From assembly GCA_009103225.1 (NCBI GenBank), contig RHPI01003156.1, forward strand, positions 1,395,753-1,459,008: DNA of 63,256 nucleotides, written 5' to 3'. The notes under the pieces are model-generated. The model searched no databases, had not been told where the DNA came from, and worked only from the letters and a program-made list of their open reading frames with translations. This DNA comes from Chlorokybus atmophyticus. Lineage: Eukaryota > Streptophyta > Chlorokybophyceae > Chlorokybales > Chlorokybaceae. The stretch's first letter is position 1. Each line of letters starts with the position of its first letter. This document shows, one piece after another, positions 33,768-47,995 of the stretch. The position numbers and the translations under genes were made by a program.

Positions 33768-35763
33768 TTACTTCTTGCCAAACATACCAAAAAGGCTCTT
33801 CACAGCCTTGATGGCGTTCTCATTGATAAGGGGCTCGTCGTACTGGTCAATCAGGGGCTTAAACTGAGGCGACTCGCGCACTGCCGCCAAGTCTGGGTCA
33901 CTGCGAATCGTCTGCAAACAAGCAGAACCGTCTACATTTCAGTAACTGAATGCATAGAACTGAAACAGAGTTGCAGCTGCTCATAGGCTTGCCTTGAAAT
34001 CTTCAAAGCCGGCTTTCAGAGACACTTTCAGTGCGACAATTCCAGCGTCAACCTGGGAGATATGCATCACACGATAGTATTACACGACGTCAACTTTAAC
34101 CGCTCCAGCGAACACCTCGTACTGAGATTGGCTTGCCTGAAGCGAATCTGAATGCAAAAAGCGCTCACCTTTCCAAGCTTTGAGTAGCAGCATGCCACAT
34201 TGTAGCTAGAAACAGCTTCTTCCCGCCGCGTTGGGTCCAACCCAAGAACGTTCTCAAACTTCACCAGCGCATCCTCGTAACTTCCCTTTCTGAACGTGCA
34301 TTGCCAAGTTAGATGATGTTGGCCCCGGCATACCGCCTTGCACCGCATAGGCTTTGAGCTCGTAATGGAGTGGAAGCCACTAACATCCAGGCATCCTTGA
34401 TACCAAGCGCATGCAACTTGAGCCACCCGTGCATGAGTATGCACAATGCCACATGAGCAAGATGCATACTTGTACAATCTCAGGCCCTCTTCCAGGTCAT
34501 CTCTCCTTATTCTCTCATTCTCCTTGGACTTCTTGTAGAGCTCCATCTGTCTTTGCTTTGTGTCGTACCCAACATTGCCCGCATTGCGCTCCCTCTCCCA
34601 GCCAGGTGCCGACTTCTCGGCAAATTCGATCATTGCTGTAGCGGCAGATAAACGCAACGCGGGAGTCAGCAACCGACTTGCATACAATCTGAGCGGGATT
34701 ATTGCTGATAAATCTGAGATATGTGCATGGAGACAGTGCTGAAGAACATATGCAGGCTGCTTACTCTTTGGCCTGGTCATTACAAGAGCCACGCCTCCTG
34801 CGCGGGTCTTGATGGCATACATGGTGCGGCCATATTCTGCTGCAGGCCACATATCCGTGCCGAATGTAGCACTGCAAGAGCACGTTTAATAGGAATGAAG
34901 GCCACTGCTTACGCCAAGCATCAACGAACTTGTCATGACAAATCACTTCAACATGGAGGCCCCAACAGTGGAGGACACACATGCATGCATGCACACACCT
35001 TGTCTCCAAAACCCTGTCGCCAATTCGCAAGCCGGCCTCCTCTGCATTACCTCCAGAAACAACGGACTGCGCAGTGCGAGCAGTTCAGTATGCCATGCAG
35101 AATGTTGGAGGCAGAGGAATGCATGCACTGCCCTGTTCAAAAACAGATGTGCAAAGCTGTTGCCATAGCAATGCCAACATGCACCGCAGATATGACATGC
35201 AGCTTCTTGGCTTGCTTGAAAGTGGTGCCCATACATTGCAAAGACACAACATGAGATTGCTTGCTGAGGAGCACCACGGCACAAGGTACGGAAAGGCTAC
35301 TAGCAGGTACGATGCCCCGCAGGCATTGCATTGCGAACAGCGAAAGTATACAATGCAGGTGAGTGTAGCGAGCATATACGCACTCATGCACATGCACACG
35401 TAAGCACACCAGCACGTAGGTGCCGCCGTCGACGCCCTTGCCGAATGTGACGCCGATGGGCTTGCGCAGCTCCACCTCAAAGGTCTTTAGCGTCTCGTCC
35501 TCGTCCTCCTCCGCGGCGGAGGCGACAGCTTCCACCGCAGAGGCAGCAGCAGTCTGCCTCACCGCCGCAGCCTCTCCCCGCCTTGACCGCCTGAGCGCCG
35601 GCGGCGCCCGACAGACTGATCCCAGCAATGCCGGCGCCGCCTTCCTATACCGAGCTACCGCAGAGACCCTCGCAACCGCCTCTCCCACCGACGACGACGA
35701 AGCTGACGAAGACGGGACCACCGCCCTCGCCCCCACCACCGCTGCCGCTGCCGCCGCCGCCAT
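33768..35763 (-). CDS. MET1: MET1-like PDZ + TPR thylakoid protein
   Basis: Exons: 35763-35410 (Ala/Ser-rich transit peptide, then TFEVELRKPIGVTFGKG), about 35071-35003 (SVVSGGNAEEAGLRIGDRV, PDZ), about 34871-34766 (GRTMYAIKTRAGGVALVM), about 34634-34473 (WERERNAGNVGYDTKQRQME, then RRDDLEEGLRLYK), about 34289-34172 (TPR: YEDALVKFENVLGLDP, YNVACCYSKLGK), about 34052-33992 and 33912-33768 (ends SLFGMFGKK, TAA). The PDZ-TPR order and 'YNVACCYSKL' signature match plant MET1, a stromal thylakoid-associated factor for photosystem II assembly and repair. The penultimate exon appears to use a GC donor (GCAAGC). This gene is the strongest evidence for a green plastid. Confidence 0.88.
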
Positions 35764-36873
35764 GCTGTCAAGCCTGACCACTACAGCGCAGCTTGCCAGA
35801 CACTTGGCAGAGGCTCCAGTACAAAGCTTACGTGCGTCACTGTGGAAGATACTGGGGAGACGATACTTTTGTCTGCTGCATGCGGCCGCGTGGCAGCGCG
35901 TGGAAGATAGATTCCGCCCTCCGACTGCCCGCAGCCACAAACTTGCGGGCGGTGTTGAGAGTGGATGAAGGATTCGTTCTGGGGACCAGTTTTAGAGGCT
36001 CGCAGGCTGCGAGACTTGAACACTCCAAGTTCACAGTGTTCAAGGGCTTGAGGTTTGAACAGCAGGGAATTATGCGATTGGAGGTCAGATCTTAGCGACT
36101 TTATTGGTATGAAGTTTTACTTAGTGCGACATATTGTAACTTATGCAAGTGCTTTGCCAGTGCTATGCACATAGCATGTGCTTAGTGCAGGGACGATACG
36201 TTGTATGGTACTTGACTTCCTTGAAATGACTTTACTACTTAGTCTCGCATATGTGTGATGTGCTAAACATGACTTGATAGTTGAACAATTGGTGATTGGT
36301 ATGTACGAATTCAATCTTTGTTAATGTATTACTGTTAGGTTGAAGCGATCTGCAGGCATGCACTAATTATTATCAAGAGCGCACATTACATCACACAAAT
36401 AAAAAAGTACATAGCATATGCACATGCTGGTTGTCTGTAGCTTAATTACATTAACGTGTGATCTTACGAAATACAACCGCAAAGGCAAATGTACTTATGA
36501 AATGCATGATTACACAAGAATGCATTAGCAACACGCGTTCATGCGTTTGTGTTTATGGTTGTTGCAGATGTGCGCGCACTTGCATTTATGTGCAAGTGCA
36601 TGCGCATTTACAATCTCTGTCTTAAATGCATAGAATCCAGCCATTTTTATCAGCAGAGCACACGTGCATCGGGCATATCCACCATAGCTGTGCCACATCT
36701 ATGAAATATATAGCATATACATATGAGGCATAGTGCATTGCGTGTGCATGTGCTTTTTCTAATGCACAACTACCAGACACTCATGCACACGCAGACCGAG
36801 CACACAACACACAAGGGGCAGGACTAGCGTGACAATGCGCATAATACACTCATGCATGCGCACAGTATTTCAG
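35764..36873. other. Spacer with no recognisable GAR1 5' exon
   Basis: Expected upstream exons of GAR1 (core H/ACA-binding domain) were looked for and not found. The 36.1-36.8 kb part is AT-richer with many TGCA-type words. Confidence 0.5.
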
Positions 36874-37453
36874 TGTGAAGATGCAGGAAGGCATTGTGGC
36901 CACGTTATACATTCCTGGCGACAAGTTCTTCATCAGCCCGGACAATCTTCTATTAATGGATCGCTTCCGACCAAAGCCTCCGTAAGTCACACATGCATCA
37001 CATACACCTTTTCACACATTCACATAACCATTTCTATATATACTCAGTTGTTACAGTGCGTACACATACGGCTCGCCTGCATGACTGTACACAACTATTT
37101 TGCCTACCAGGGGCTCTGGCGGTTCTGCTGGCAGAGGCGGTGGGCGCGGAAGAGGTATGTATAGTATATGGCATAAGGATGTAAATTGACGTTGAAGCTG
37201 TTGCCGACACTGTATGTATATCTGCACCCATGTGTTTCAGTAAAAATGCAACTGATCACATGCGTTTGCAGGGCGAAGTGGACCACGTGGAGGCGGGCGT
37301 GGCGGAGGAGGGTTTAGGGGAGGTGGTGGAGGGTTTAGAGGAGGAGTGTTCAGGGGAGGGGGGAGAGGAAGTGGCGGTGGGTTCAGAGGGGGTGGGGGAG
37401 GTGGGTTTAGGGGATGGGGCGGGGGCGGATTCAGAGGCCGAGGAGGCGGTTAG
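36874..37453 (+). pseudogene. GAR1: GAR1 C-terminal half (H/ACA snoRNP protein), 5' part missing
   Basis: Three exons, 36874-36981, 37111-37154 and 37272-37453, join in frame and end in TAG. The first reads [20 protein letters not shown] then [12 protein letters not shown], which matches the end of the GAR1 core domain. The others encode a Gly-Arg tail with repeated GGGFRG units. GAR1 binds the pseudouridine synthase Cbf5 in H/ACA snoRNPs. The first exon starts in phase 2 after a good TATTTCAG acceptor, so at least one upstream exon is required. None is visible before MET1. It could be a truncated copy, or its 5' exon may have diverged or be misassembled. Confidence 0.7.
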
Positions 37454-38855
<1,402 letters not shown>

Positions 38856-39367
38856 TACATAATTGTCAGCCGCGAGCAGTCGGGTTTCATGCTCATCCGT
38901 CCGGGGGAGGTGCAGGGCAGACGGCTGGACTTAGTAGCATCCGAGCCGGGCTGCGACAGAATGCTGCTCCTGGACGTCACCGTCACGGCGTAAGGAGATC
39001 GACCTGGTGCAGAAATGCGGGGGGCGGAGTTGGTTAAGCGTCGCAAGTATGGAGACACTTGCTTGGGGACACCTTCTACCCATTGGCGATGGAGACACAT
39101 GGCATGTTGGGTGCAGACTTCCAGCACGTAATGCGCTTGTGTGCGCGCCACATCGCCACAGTCCAGGGAGCGGAGCCGGGGCGCTTGGAGGGCTTCATCC
39201 GCCGTCAGTGCGTGGCATGCGCCTTGCAGCGGGCGCAAGCGATGTCGATCCTGAAGCGGGGGGTGGTGGCGGCGGCAATGGCAGCGGAGGCGGGATGGGG
39301 TCCAATGGCCCAAGGCCCTCCGACTGAAGCGGATGCGGCGCTTGCGTATCGTTCTGATATAGCGTAG
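38856..39367 (+). mobile_element. LINE-type retrotransposon 3' remnant
   Basis: Pieces in shifting frames read RRLDLVASEPGCDRMLLLDV, then DTFYPLAMETHGMLG, then LCARHIATVQG and CVACALQRAQAMSIL. The combination 'D(V/I)T..., F.PLA.ET.G..G' is typical of the C-terminal end of non-LTR reverse-transcriptase ORFs. A frame change near 38995-39050 shows decay. The last 150 bp resemble the inverted fragment at 54.2-54.4 kb. Confidence 0.6.
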
Positions 39368-40548
39368 TGTGGACGTGCGACTTGGGTTGTGTGTGCTAAT
39401 AGGCATGGTTGCAGCACTAACAGCCAACACTTGCATGTCAATGACAACAGAGGGTTGGCGACTCCATAGCTAACTGTGGCCATCGTGGTATGCCTCACGT
39501 CGGTTGGTTGGCTTCGTTGCCACCTGCTACAGACTGCCAGCCCCATTGCCATTTCATTGCACAGCACATAGCAGCACTTGGCCTAGTGAGGTTGTGGCCT
39601 CGTGTGCAACGTTAAGTGCCCCTGCTTGTTGTGCCTGCTCTACTTACCTTGTTGTGCGTCTCTGCTGTGCACGCACGTTTGTGCATGCCATAATCTATAT
39701 AGAGTATATGGATGCGTGTAGAGCGCTGTGCTGCTCTATTCCACACACGATCATGCACACACAAAGAAAACCCCATTGCATCTTTTGTACACATGACACA
39801 TATTACACGCCGCACGCACAGCACATGCAGCCCAAAGCCTGTACACACCATGTCAAACGTGACGCACGCCAACACGCTATGCCGCTGTGCCGCGCTGATG
39901 TGCCGTCTACGCTGCCCTCGCTACCCAGGATAAGTTGACAGAGATCAAAGCAATCACTGCCAAACTGCAGGCGTGTATATTGCATGAGCACCTACGCATG
40001 CCAGCACAGCATTGCATTAGCACTGTATTGCGCTATGCTTCAACATTACATGCACTATGTGCGCTTCTGCAGGTACAGCCCCCCTCCCCTTCACAGCAGT
40101 CCTCGCTTGCCTGCCTGCTAGTCCTTCCAGCACTTGCACTTAGACCAGCCCCACTAGCTGTAGTTGTTGTGGTTGTGCCTGGTGTTGGTGGTTAATGTGA
40201 TGGCTTATGTGCGGTGTGTATCTTGATTGGGGGACCCCTCTATTTTCCTTATGCACACATGCACTCATGCAGACTGCTATCAGAGCATGTGTGCAATGTC
40301 AGCAGTTGCATGGGCACCTGGCATGAACAACTTGGACATTGGTTTCATCAAACATCTGTTCGCTTTTTGGATGTGCATGCCAAGCTGACTTTACCAAAAG
40401 CATGGACGATGTCTAAGCATGTACAAGGAACTCTGATGTGCTGTTGTAGGCCAAGACAGTATAGTAACGATGCACAGTGACACTATCCTGCACAACATGC
40501 ACACCGCAACATACATGCCAATGAGCAGTCCGAATACATCTAGCCTTG
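39368..40548. other. Spacer downstream of symplekin
   Basis: I saw no gene or repeat family here. Confidence 0.5.
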
Positions 40549-43500
40549 CTACAGCACAAATTCTAACTCTTCATCTGGTGAAGCCTCTGTCTGCTCCTCT
40601 TGTTCTTCAGCTTCCGGAATAACACCCAACAGCGCCAGTGTAGTCCTGCGTAACGAAACAGTCTATCAAGTTGCAGAAACATGCCTGCACCGTCCATTTG
40701 GACCACAGTTCACGGCGACACTCACTATATACCTCGGCATGCTTGCAGTGTTTGACAAAATGTGACTCGCTAACTGGTCTTTCAATACTGGAACTTGGTT
40801 GATTGCGTCCTCAAGTTGCTCGGCCGGCAGCTGCATAACCGCAGATAAGCATGAGACTCAGCAAATCGTCGCTGAGAGTAGTGGTTAAACACTTGCCAAG
40901 GTTGCAAGCGTTACACCACCCAGCCCAGACAGTGACTCCTAGGACAATAGCATGCAGTAGTATGACCAACGCATGCACATGTGCGCAAGCCGTGTATCAA
41001 ACCATGCTCCTCCCTGCCTTCAATACAACATGCACTGTACTGTAGTCCAAAACAATGCTGGTCCACCGCATAGCTGGTAGGATAACCGACCAAACCCATG
41101 ATGATGCTGCTAAGCACCTGCAGCAACACTGGGTAGGACTGCGGGGCAGTCATCTCTGAGCACTTGACCCAACCTTTCCACAACTCCGGGCTGTTCGGCG
41201 GCCTCCAAATCTGCCAGCAAGCCGCTCAATCAAGCACAGCATGAGTGCAACTAGATAAGATAAGCAACTGCTGTGGCAGAATGACGAAGCGATGAACCGT
41301 CAGCATGTGCTTAAGCTGTGCTACCTGCTTGTTGACGAGTGTTGCTAGCAGTTGCTGTGTAAAGCCCGCCTGCAAAAAGCTGTGTCAGGGTTGTAAAGAA
41401 CTCTGATGAGTTGCGGCAAAAGGGGCAGACAATGGATCAGATGCTACTGATAAAGCACTGCATAAGCTGTCGCAACATGGCCCTAGATAAATTTGACCAG
41501 TGCTGCATAGAGAAGTGCAAGGCCACCTTTTGACACACCAGCAAGATTGCAATACACATTACAGCTCCTCAGCCGGCTCTTAAGCACTACAATGTCCACA
41601 ACATGGGCGCGCAGCTGACCCCATGCTAATACGAAAGCGCAAGCTGTACTGCAGCATGGCCAACAAGCATACGGAGAAAGTGCACGGGGATGTAAATGAG
41701 ATACTGCCAACACATTGTGATCCAGCTTCCAAGCTTGACCCCAGGCACTGTACCCTACGTAACGGCGAGCTCAAGTTCTATTGGCTTACAGTTAATGCAA
41801 GCTGCACACAGACGCTGTGGCAGAGGTCTAATCGAGGTGCACGCGCATGTTGCGCACATGTTGGCAGGCGTTCAACTTGACGAGCTTACCAATGTGGGGT
41901 ACTTTGTGTAACTCAGTATAGCAGTGCGCATCAGCAAAAGAGGAAGTGGTACTCGCTCAACCTGTTGACGAAAATGTATCCGCTTTTAAGCAACATGCTT
42001 GAATCACACAACGGAACTTCTTCCACAAGCTACAGCTGCTCACCAGTTGGGTCAAAACTTTGGAGAACACGTCGACGTTGAACACCGATGGCATAGCAAA
42101 ACACACGTTGCAAGCAGTGATCAACTGCACAAGATACGCTGAGTCTCAACACAGTGCTTCAACTAGCGGATTTGCATAGGAAAGCAGTCGAGCGCGTTGA
42201 AAACTCCCTACCTGCTTGCGCGGCACATCTTCCTCGTGCACTGAATGTATTGCCAGAAGGGCCTCTTCCGGTGACATAGGTGGGCCCATAGACAAAGAGC
42301 CCTGCAGAGCAACACCCATTGAGTTTTGTACCTCCAACTCAGTTTGATTGCTAAAGAGAACTAATGAAAGCCATCATGTGCTGTGCATGAACTCAAGTGC
42401 ACTGCATGTTTGCAGCACCTGAAGGATTCGCGTGAGAGCAGCACGAAAAGAAGCTGCCGGCAGCAATAGCAGAGACGGAAAAAATGTTTCCACCTACAAC
42501 ATTGGTGTAAATCAGCAAAATTCGTTGGCAGATAAAGCTGGGCTGACTGATCAAAATGAATATGGTACCTCTGCTTTGGGCAGGAAAGGCAAGATGGGGA
42601 CAAGAAAGCGAGCGTCCTGCAGGGTGATAACTGATACCATGAGAGTGGTTGCAGCGTTGCACTTCTTAGCAAGAGGGAACATGCATTCGATGCTTGCTGA
42701 AATGCTGAAATGCGCACGGTAAGCATAGCTGCAAGCCAGTCAACAATACAAGAATGTACCTGCATACGCGTCGCATACAACTTTTTCATGCGCTGTACAA
42801 GGGCTTGTGGTGGCTCCGTAGTGTCTGTGAACATGCTTACAACCTGCCAACCGCACACCAGTTAGCAGATATTGCGCTCGCGACTGTTGGCAACAAAATG
42901 CAGGTGTGCACCAAGGCTGCACAAGCTGCCTTCGCCAGAAGTTATGAATATATGCGAAGCCACACTAACCTGCAGCACAAGAGACTCGCTGCCAATGACG
43001 GGTGTTTCAATGACATCAAGCAGTATCGGAGAGTCCGGGCCAATGACTTTCACCAGTTCAGAGACAGGCTTGACCATGGCCTGCATAACAGTGAGTCAGT
43101 CCCACTCTGCTGCTGGCCAAGTTGTGCGTTTTGAGCCTATTGCACTGACCTGTTTGATTGACTTGGGTGCTGCTGCATATGCCTGCATGATGTCTTGCAG
43201 TAATTCATGCTTCTGTACATGTCAACCATATGTCAGAATTTCGTCGTACATGTCTAGTGCACAACAGTGGCTTGGCTGCAATGCCTTTGATGTGAGTGCG
43301 AAGGACAGTGACATGTACTGCTTGACTTCTACGTCTGGGTCGCTAGCAAGCCCGTCAGCAGCAGCTGACTCGGTGCTTTGAGTATTTGCCAATGGGTCTG
43401 CGTGCTGCACTCCAGTGTCCATGTCCGTTGCACCTTCTGAAGCACTGCTGCAATGTTAAGAGGTAAAATTGTGTCTCCGCGTATACAAGCCACTTTCGTC

Positions 43501-46500
43501 TGTGTCCACACAGCACCAGCAGCAGTAACTGCATGCTTGGGCTAGAGATTGGCGCACCTTTCAGCGAGCGGATCAGCCACAGTTGGTTGCAACAGCATTT
43601 CGCGCGCAAAACTCTCCAATTTGGCTGCCAAAAATTCGAAGGCATACAACCTGTGTGCAGCCTGCAATCCAATTACAATTAACTTTCATAAATCTTGTAT
43701 CTGACAAAAGTCTCGGCAAAAGTTTTGCTCGGCACAGTCCCAAAGTTGAGTGCATACTACGACTTACCAGCCGTATCGCAGGTTCCCGCACAAGGTCCTC
43801 TTTGTGCACAGTGCACTGAGTTGCAGGAAACATGTGTCAGAATTGCAGTTGCTGCACATGGGAGCCTGGCATTCTCCATGCATATGCAGCAAGGCATTGC
43901 ATGTGCAAGGAGACAGAATTGGCACCACGACTGGAGATACTTGCTAGGGCGACAAGAAGCTATCCCACCTTTGCAAGCAGGTCAAAGCTCGCTTCTCGCA
44001 TGGGAGGATGGTGAACAATAAGCTGCGACAGAATGGTGAGCCCCAAATAAACCCAATCTTGCATGGCAGGATCCAGGTCACCCTGTCCATCTAATTCGCA
44101 CAGCTCGGCTAGAATCGGCAGAACGGATTTTACAAGCAATGGCGCTTCCAAAAGTAGGCGAGGCAGCGCCTTGTCCCGGCCAGGCCTAGTCTCACGAATG
44201 CCCCGCACCTACAGAGCACGTACTGTGAGACAGAGCTTGTGGATGTCCCTACAACAGCAGTGGCGTACCAGTGCAAATAGGACTTCTTCATAGTCTCTGT
44301 AGTCAGCCAGATCCTCAATGTTACTCACGCTTTTGGAATACAGGGCAAACAGCCAATTCACTGCCAGTTCGTGCCCCTGTTGCCAACCAAAAACGACCCC
44401 ACTTGTCAGATGGCTGCACCAAGAAGTAGCAAGACTGACGACCTGACATCACCTGATTCGCTTCAAAATCTGCCAAAACGTGTTGCAACAATGTGTCTTT
44501 CAAGCCGTCTTCCTTTGCAGCCTGCAAGGCACAAAGTGCTAAGGGATGCAATGACTTGGCAGCAGACTCACAGCTTCTGCAAAAGCATACGCAGCAGAAA
44601 CCACCACTACCTGCACTGCCAGCTTCACAAGCACAGAAATACGTAGTTCACCACCGCCTGCGCGTCGAACTGCTACTCCAGCATCTATAATACGCTGAAC
44701 TGCCGCTTGCCTTTGCGCCTTTCGCTGTTCAGCCGTCCACACAGGAATAGCCGCTGACAGCAGTCGGCTGCGCACCGCAGTGCTTGTAGTGGTGTCAGAC
44801 TCTTCTGGCCTTTCGCCCTTTGAATGAGTGCCTTCACCTTTGACTGACACGCCCGTGCGCTTTTGGTCCGCTCTCCTGGGATCCTATGTACAGCAACAAC
44901 TTAGCCAGGATGCTACAGTCGAGGCATGACGAATCAACCAATGCCAAACTGAAGGGGATTGGCACTCAGCGGCAAGTCACCAATGGAGATGGTGCCATCA
45001 AAGCCCCACACATCATGCGGTGGACAGGGCACTTACACGACGAGGATCCCTCCTTGCATCATGCGCAGGCCCGGTGGAGATCTCTGGCTTAACATCAGCA
45101 ACTGGTGCCTGCTTTTGCAACTGGGGTTGAGCACTTTTGGCCATCAATGCAGCTAGGCCGCCAATGGATGCGGAAGCCCCGGGTGGCCGTGGAGGGGGTG
45201 CAGAAGGCAAATTCAGCATGAACGCTATCACAAGGTCTGCTAGTATGGTTGCAGGCAACGAGTTCACCAGTCCATCTAAAGATGGCTTAGCTCGCGCTCC
45301 CTGGACAGCTAGGCCACCCACTGTCGCTACAAGTGTGTTCATGTCCACATCCATGCCACTGGAGCTCGGCTGCCGATCTTGCCCAACGTTGCTTACAGCA
45401 GGATCAAGACGAGTTCTCTTATCCATGGCGCCAGCATGGCCATGGCCAGCATCACTGCCGAGTTGGCGTTTACTACTAGTGCTTTGCACGGCAACACCCT
45501 CCATTGGCTCTGCCGCATCCTTTGGTGTGCTCAAGCGCCCAGAGTCAGCCCGCTCAGTCTGCCATCATGATGTTAAGAAGGCAGCGCTGGTTGACAATAC
45601 TAATACTGGCAAGCAACAATACCTTGACAACAGTGTTGCGCCCAGCCACATCTTGGCGTTGAGCGCGCTCCAACTGGTTGAGCGCGGTATCGGCAGATTT
45701 GCCAGCACCCAAAGAGCTCAGGGCCTCGCGTAGTCTGCCACGCCACTACACGCAAAGCACAAATGCAGTCAGTGGGCAGAAACAGCTGTTGAGTTGCTGA
45801 ACAAACAACGAACGTAAGTTTATACCGGGGGAGCACCGTCGTGCTGACATTTCAGCAGGATTAACAATGACCTCTTCAATGTGCTGACCACAGCAAGGGA
45901 AAAGCCTTCGTCTTGTGCCCATTCAGCAACAGACAACAAGGATGGCAACATTCGGCCATAAAATTCGGGCCTCTGTCGTGCAATGTTCGAAGCACTGCAC
46001 AAATCAATAGTCAGAGATCTTCATAATAACATTAGTGTTGAGCCAAACACAACACACCCTGCCATGCCTCCCCGTTGGTCCTTTCAGCCATACTGACCTG
46101 TTGATAAGGACGATGAGTACTTGGGGTGGCAGGGCCTTGTGGCGTTTTACAAGCTCTACCAAGCGCTGAAACATAGCTTCGGCATCGTCTGCAAGATCAA
46201 GGTGGAGCACACCTCCTGTCGATGAAGCAATGCACATTGCTCAGGGTAAGTTGACTACCTAGAGTCTGACCCAGCACTACCACCGCACATGGTTAGATGG
46301 GGGCAAACCAACCTTCATTGGCCGCTGCTGCGGTGCCGTTGGCTGCAGCAGACGACGGCGAGGATGCAGAGTCTGAGGTGTATGCAATAACCAACATCTC
46401 CATGAACTTGACAGAGTGTAGCCTCACACCCTCATTGTTATGCTGTCCAGCAACAGCATCGTCTCAGCATTAGCGTGACAAGGAAAACAAGATCCTCTTG

Positions 46501-47588
46501 CAACACTAGCCATAGCCTGTGATGAATACCTGGAGCGGAAATGTGGAAACCAGCTCTTTTGCCTCGTTCAACAGCTGCCACATCTCTTGCAGCCTTACAG
46601 CACCAAACGTGGGCTCCCTCTACTCATGGAAACTACGATTACATCATGCAGCCGCAGCATAAGGTCTTGCTGATTTTGCCACCAAGTGAGTTAATGCATG
46701 CTGCAACCCGGGCAAATAGTCTGCCGGTTCATATCATGGGAACAGCACTTGAAGGCTATCATAGATCAATGTGCGTTTTCCCAATTACATCATGCAAGTC
46801 ATTTGGGTCTGTAGTGCATGCGGGCTGAACCGTCAACACACCCACATATTGTTCAGCATATCCAACATACACAACAAAATGCGCATAGGGACAAAGTCAA
46901 AAACAATTACCGTTGCAAGCACAGCGTCCAATCCTTTCGGAAACATAGCGATCAAGCTGGTAACGGCGGTTTTGGCAACAGCAGGCACGGCATCCCTGAG
47001 GAGAGTTATATGCGTAGGTAGGCAGCGGCTGGCATAATGCATGTCCTTTAAGCACAAGTCTTGCACAAACCTGCCACAACGAAGGTCGTGTCAATGCTCG
47101 CTGCTTGTAACAAACCTACTCGGACGAGGGCAACATTGCTGTTGGGCACATGCAGCAGATAACTACAGCTTGCTGTGCCTGTGCTTGACAATGCATGCAC
47201 TGTTCCACTACACTTGTACTGCTGGTTAACGACCGATAAATGGGACGTCAAGACTTACGCCATTCACGGAAGTGATGAACAGACACGCACAACGCCTAAT
47301 GAAGGTGAATACGACTGGCACGAAGCGCAGACCGAATTGTTGCATGCAACAACCACCATTGCAGCAGAGTTGACGCAACAAGGCATACCCAGCAAGGAAC
47401 TTGCGCACGTCAGCGGCGCGATCCAGGTGCAGAGCAAGAACATCCGGCAGCAGCTCATCGAGGAGTGCAGGAGAAGCCCTGTGCAGCAGAAGCTCCTTCA
47501 ATTGCGCAAGCAAGGCTGCCTGCTGCACGCCGGAAGCCAGCAGGGCCTCGTTCAACAGCCCCACGGCCTGCTCCCGCAACGGATCCAT
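40549..47588 (-). CDS. SYMPK: Symplekin-like scaffold of the mRNA 3'-end processing machinery
   Basis: This is a large many-exon gene. Exon 1 starts MDPLREQAVGLLNEALLASG at 47588, with LHLDRAADVRKFLAGYALL, matching the HEAT-like N-terminus of symplekin/Pta1. Further exons give FQRLVELVKRHKALPPQVLI (about 46170) and the low-complexity region ending GPAHDARRDPRR (about 45040), the Asp-Pro-Arg motif typical of the family. Then come HEAT exons through 44-42 kb. The C-terminal domain shows LWKGWVKCSEMTAPQSYPVL (about 41170) and LPAEQLEDAINQVPVLKDQL (about 40790), ending PDEELEFVL, TAG at 40549. Symplekin scaffolds CPSF/CstF and the histone pre-mRNA cleavage complex in the nucleus. Some middle exons were not resolved. 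Confidence 0.85.
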
Positions 47589-47716
47589 AACCTTTGGGGC
47601 CTGACACTAGGCTCAGATCCAGCTATGTCCCTACGCCTGCGCCACAGGACATCGCCGCCATCGCCGCCGCAGCAGCTTGCAGCGTTTTCCCCGCCAAAAA
47701 GACTCACCATCTACAG

Positions 47717-47725
47717 AAACCCTAA
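47717..47725 (-). promoter_or_regulatory. Telo-box between symplekin and BSD gene
   Basis: The plus strand reads AAACCCTAA, about 130 bp upstream of the symplekin start and about 270 bp before the BSD gene's ATG. It may serve a bidirectional promoter. Confidence 0.4.
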
Positions 47726-47995
47726 TCTGCAGCGTTTGAGCAGCAACGCTGCTGCAATAACGCAGGGCTTGAAACCGAAACGCTTGCTGGCAAACAGTCG
47801 CTGCCAGCGTTGACGCAGGCGTTGTTGCATGCTGCTGTTGTGCAATTTGTGCAACTTTGTCCTCAGGTGTACGGCCCAATCGTGCGGTGGCGGCCGTGGA
47901 GGCCGCAGCGGCGGCGGAGGAGGGCGGAGACGTGAGCGTGGAGGAGGGCAGGCTTGTGGTTGAAGGGTTTGATCAGAATGTGGTCTTCCGCAGGG

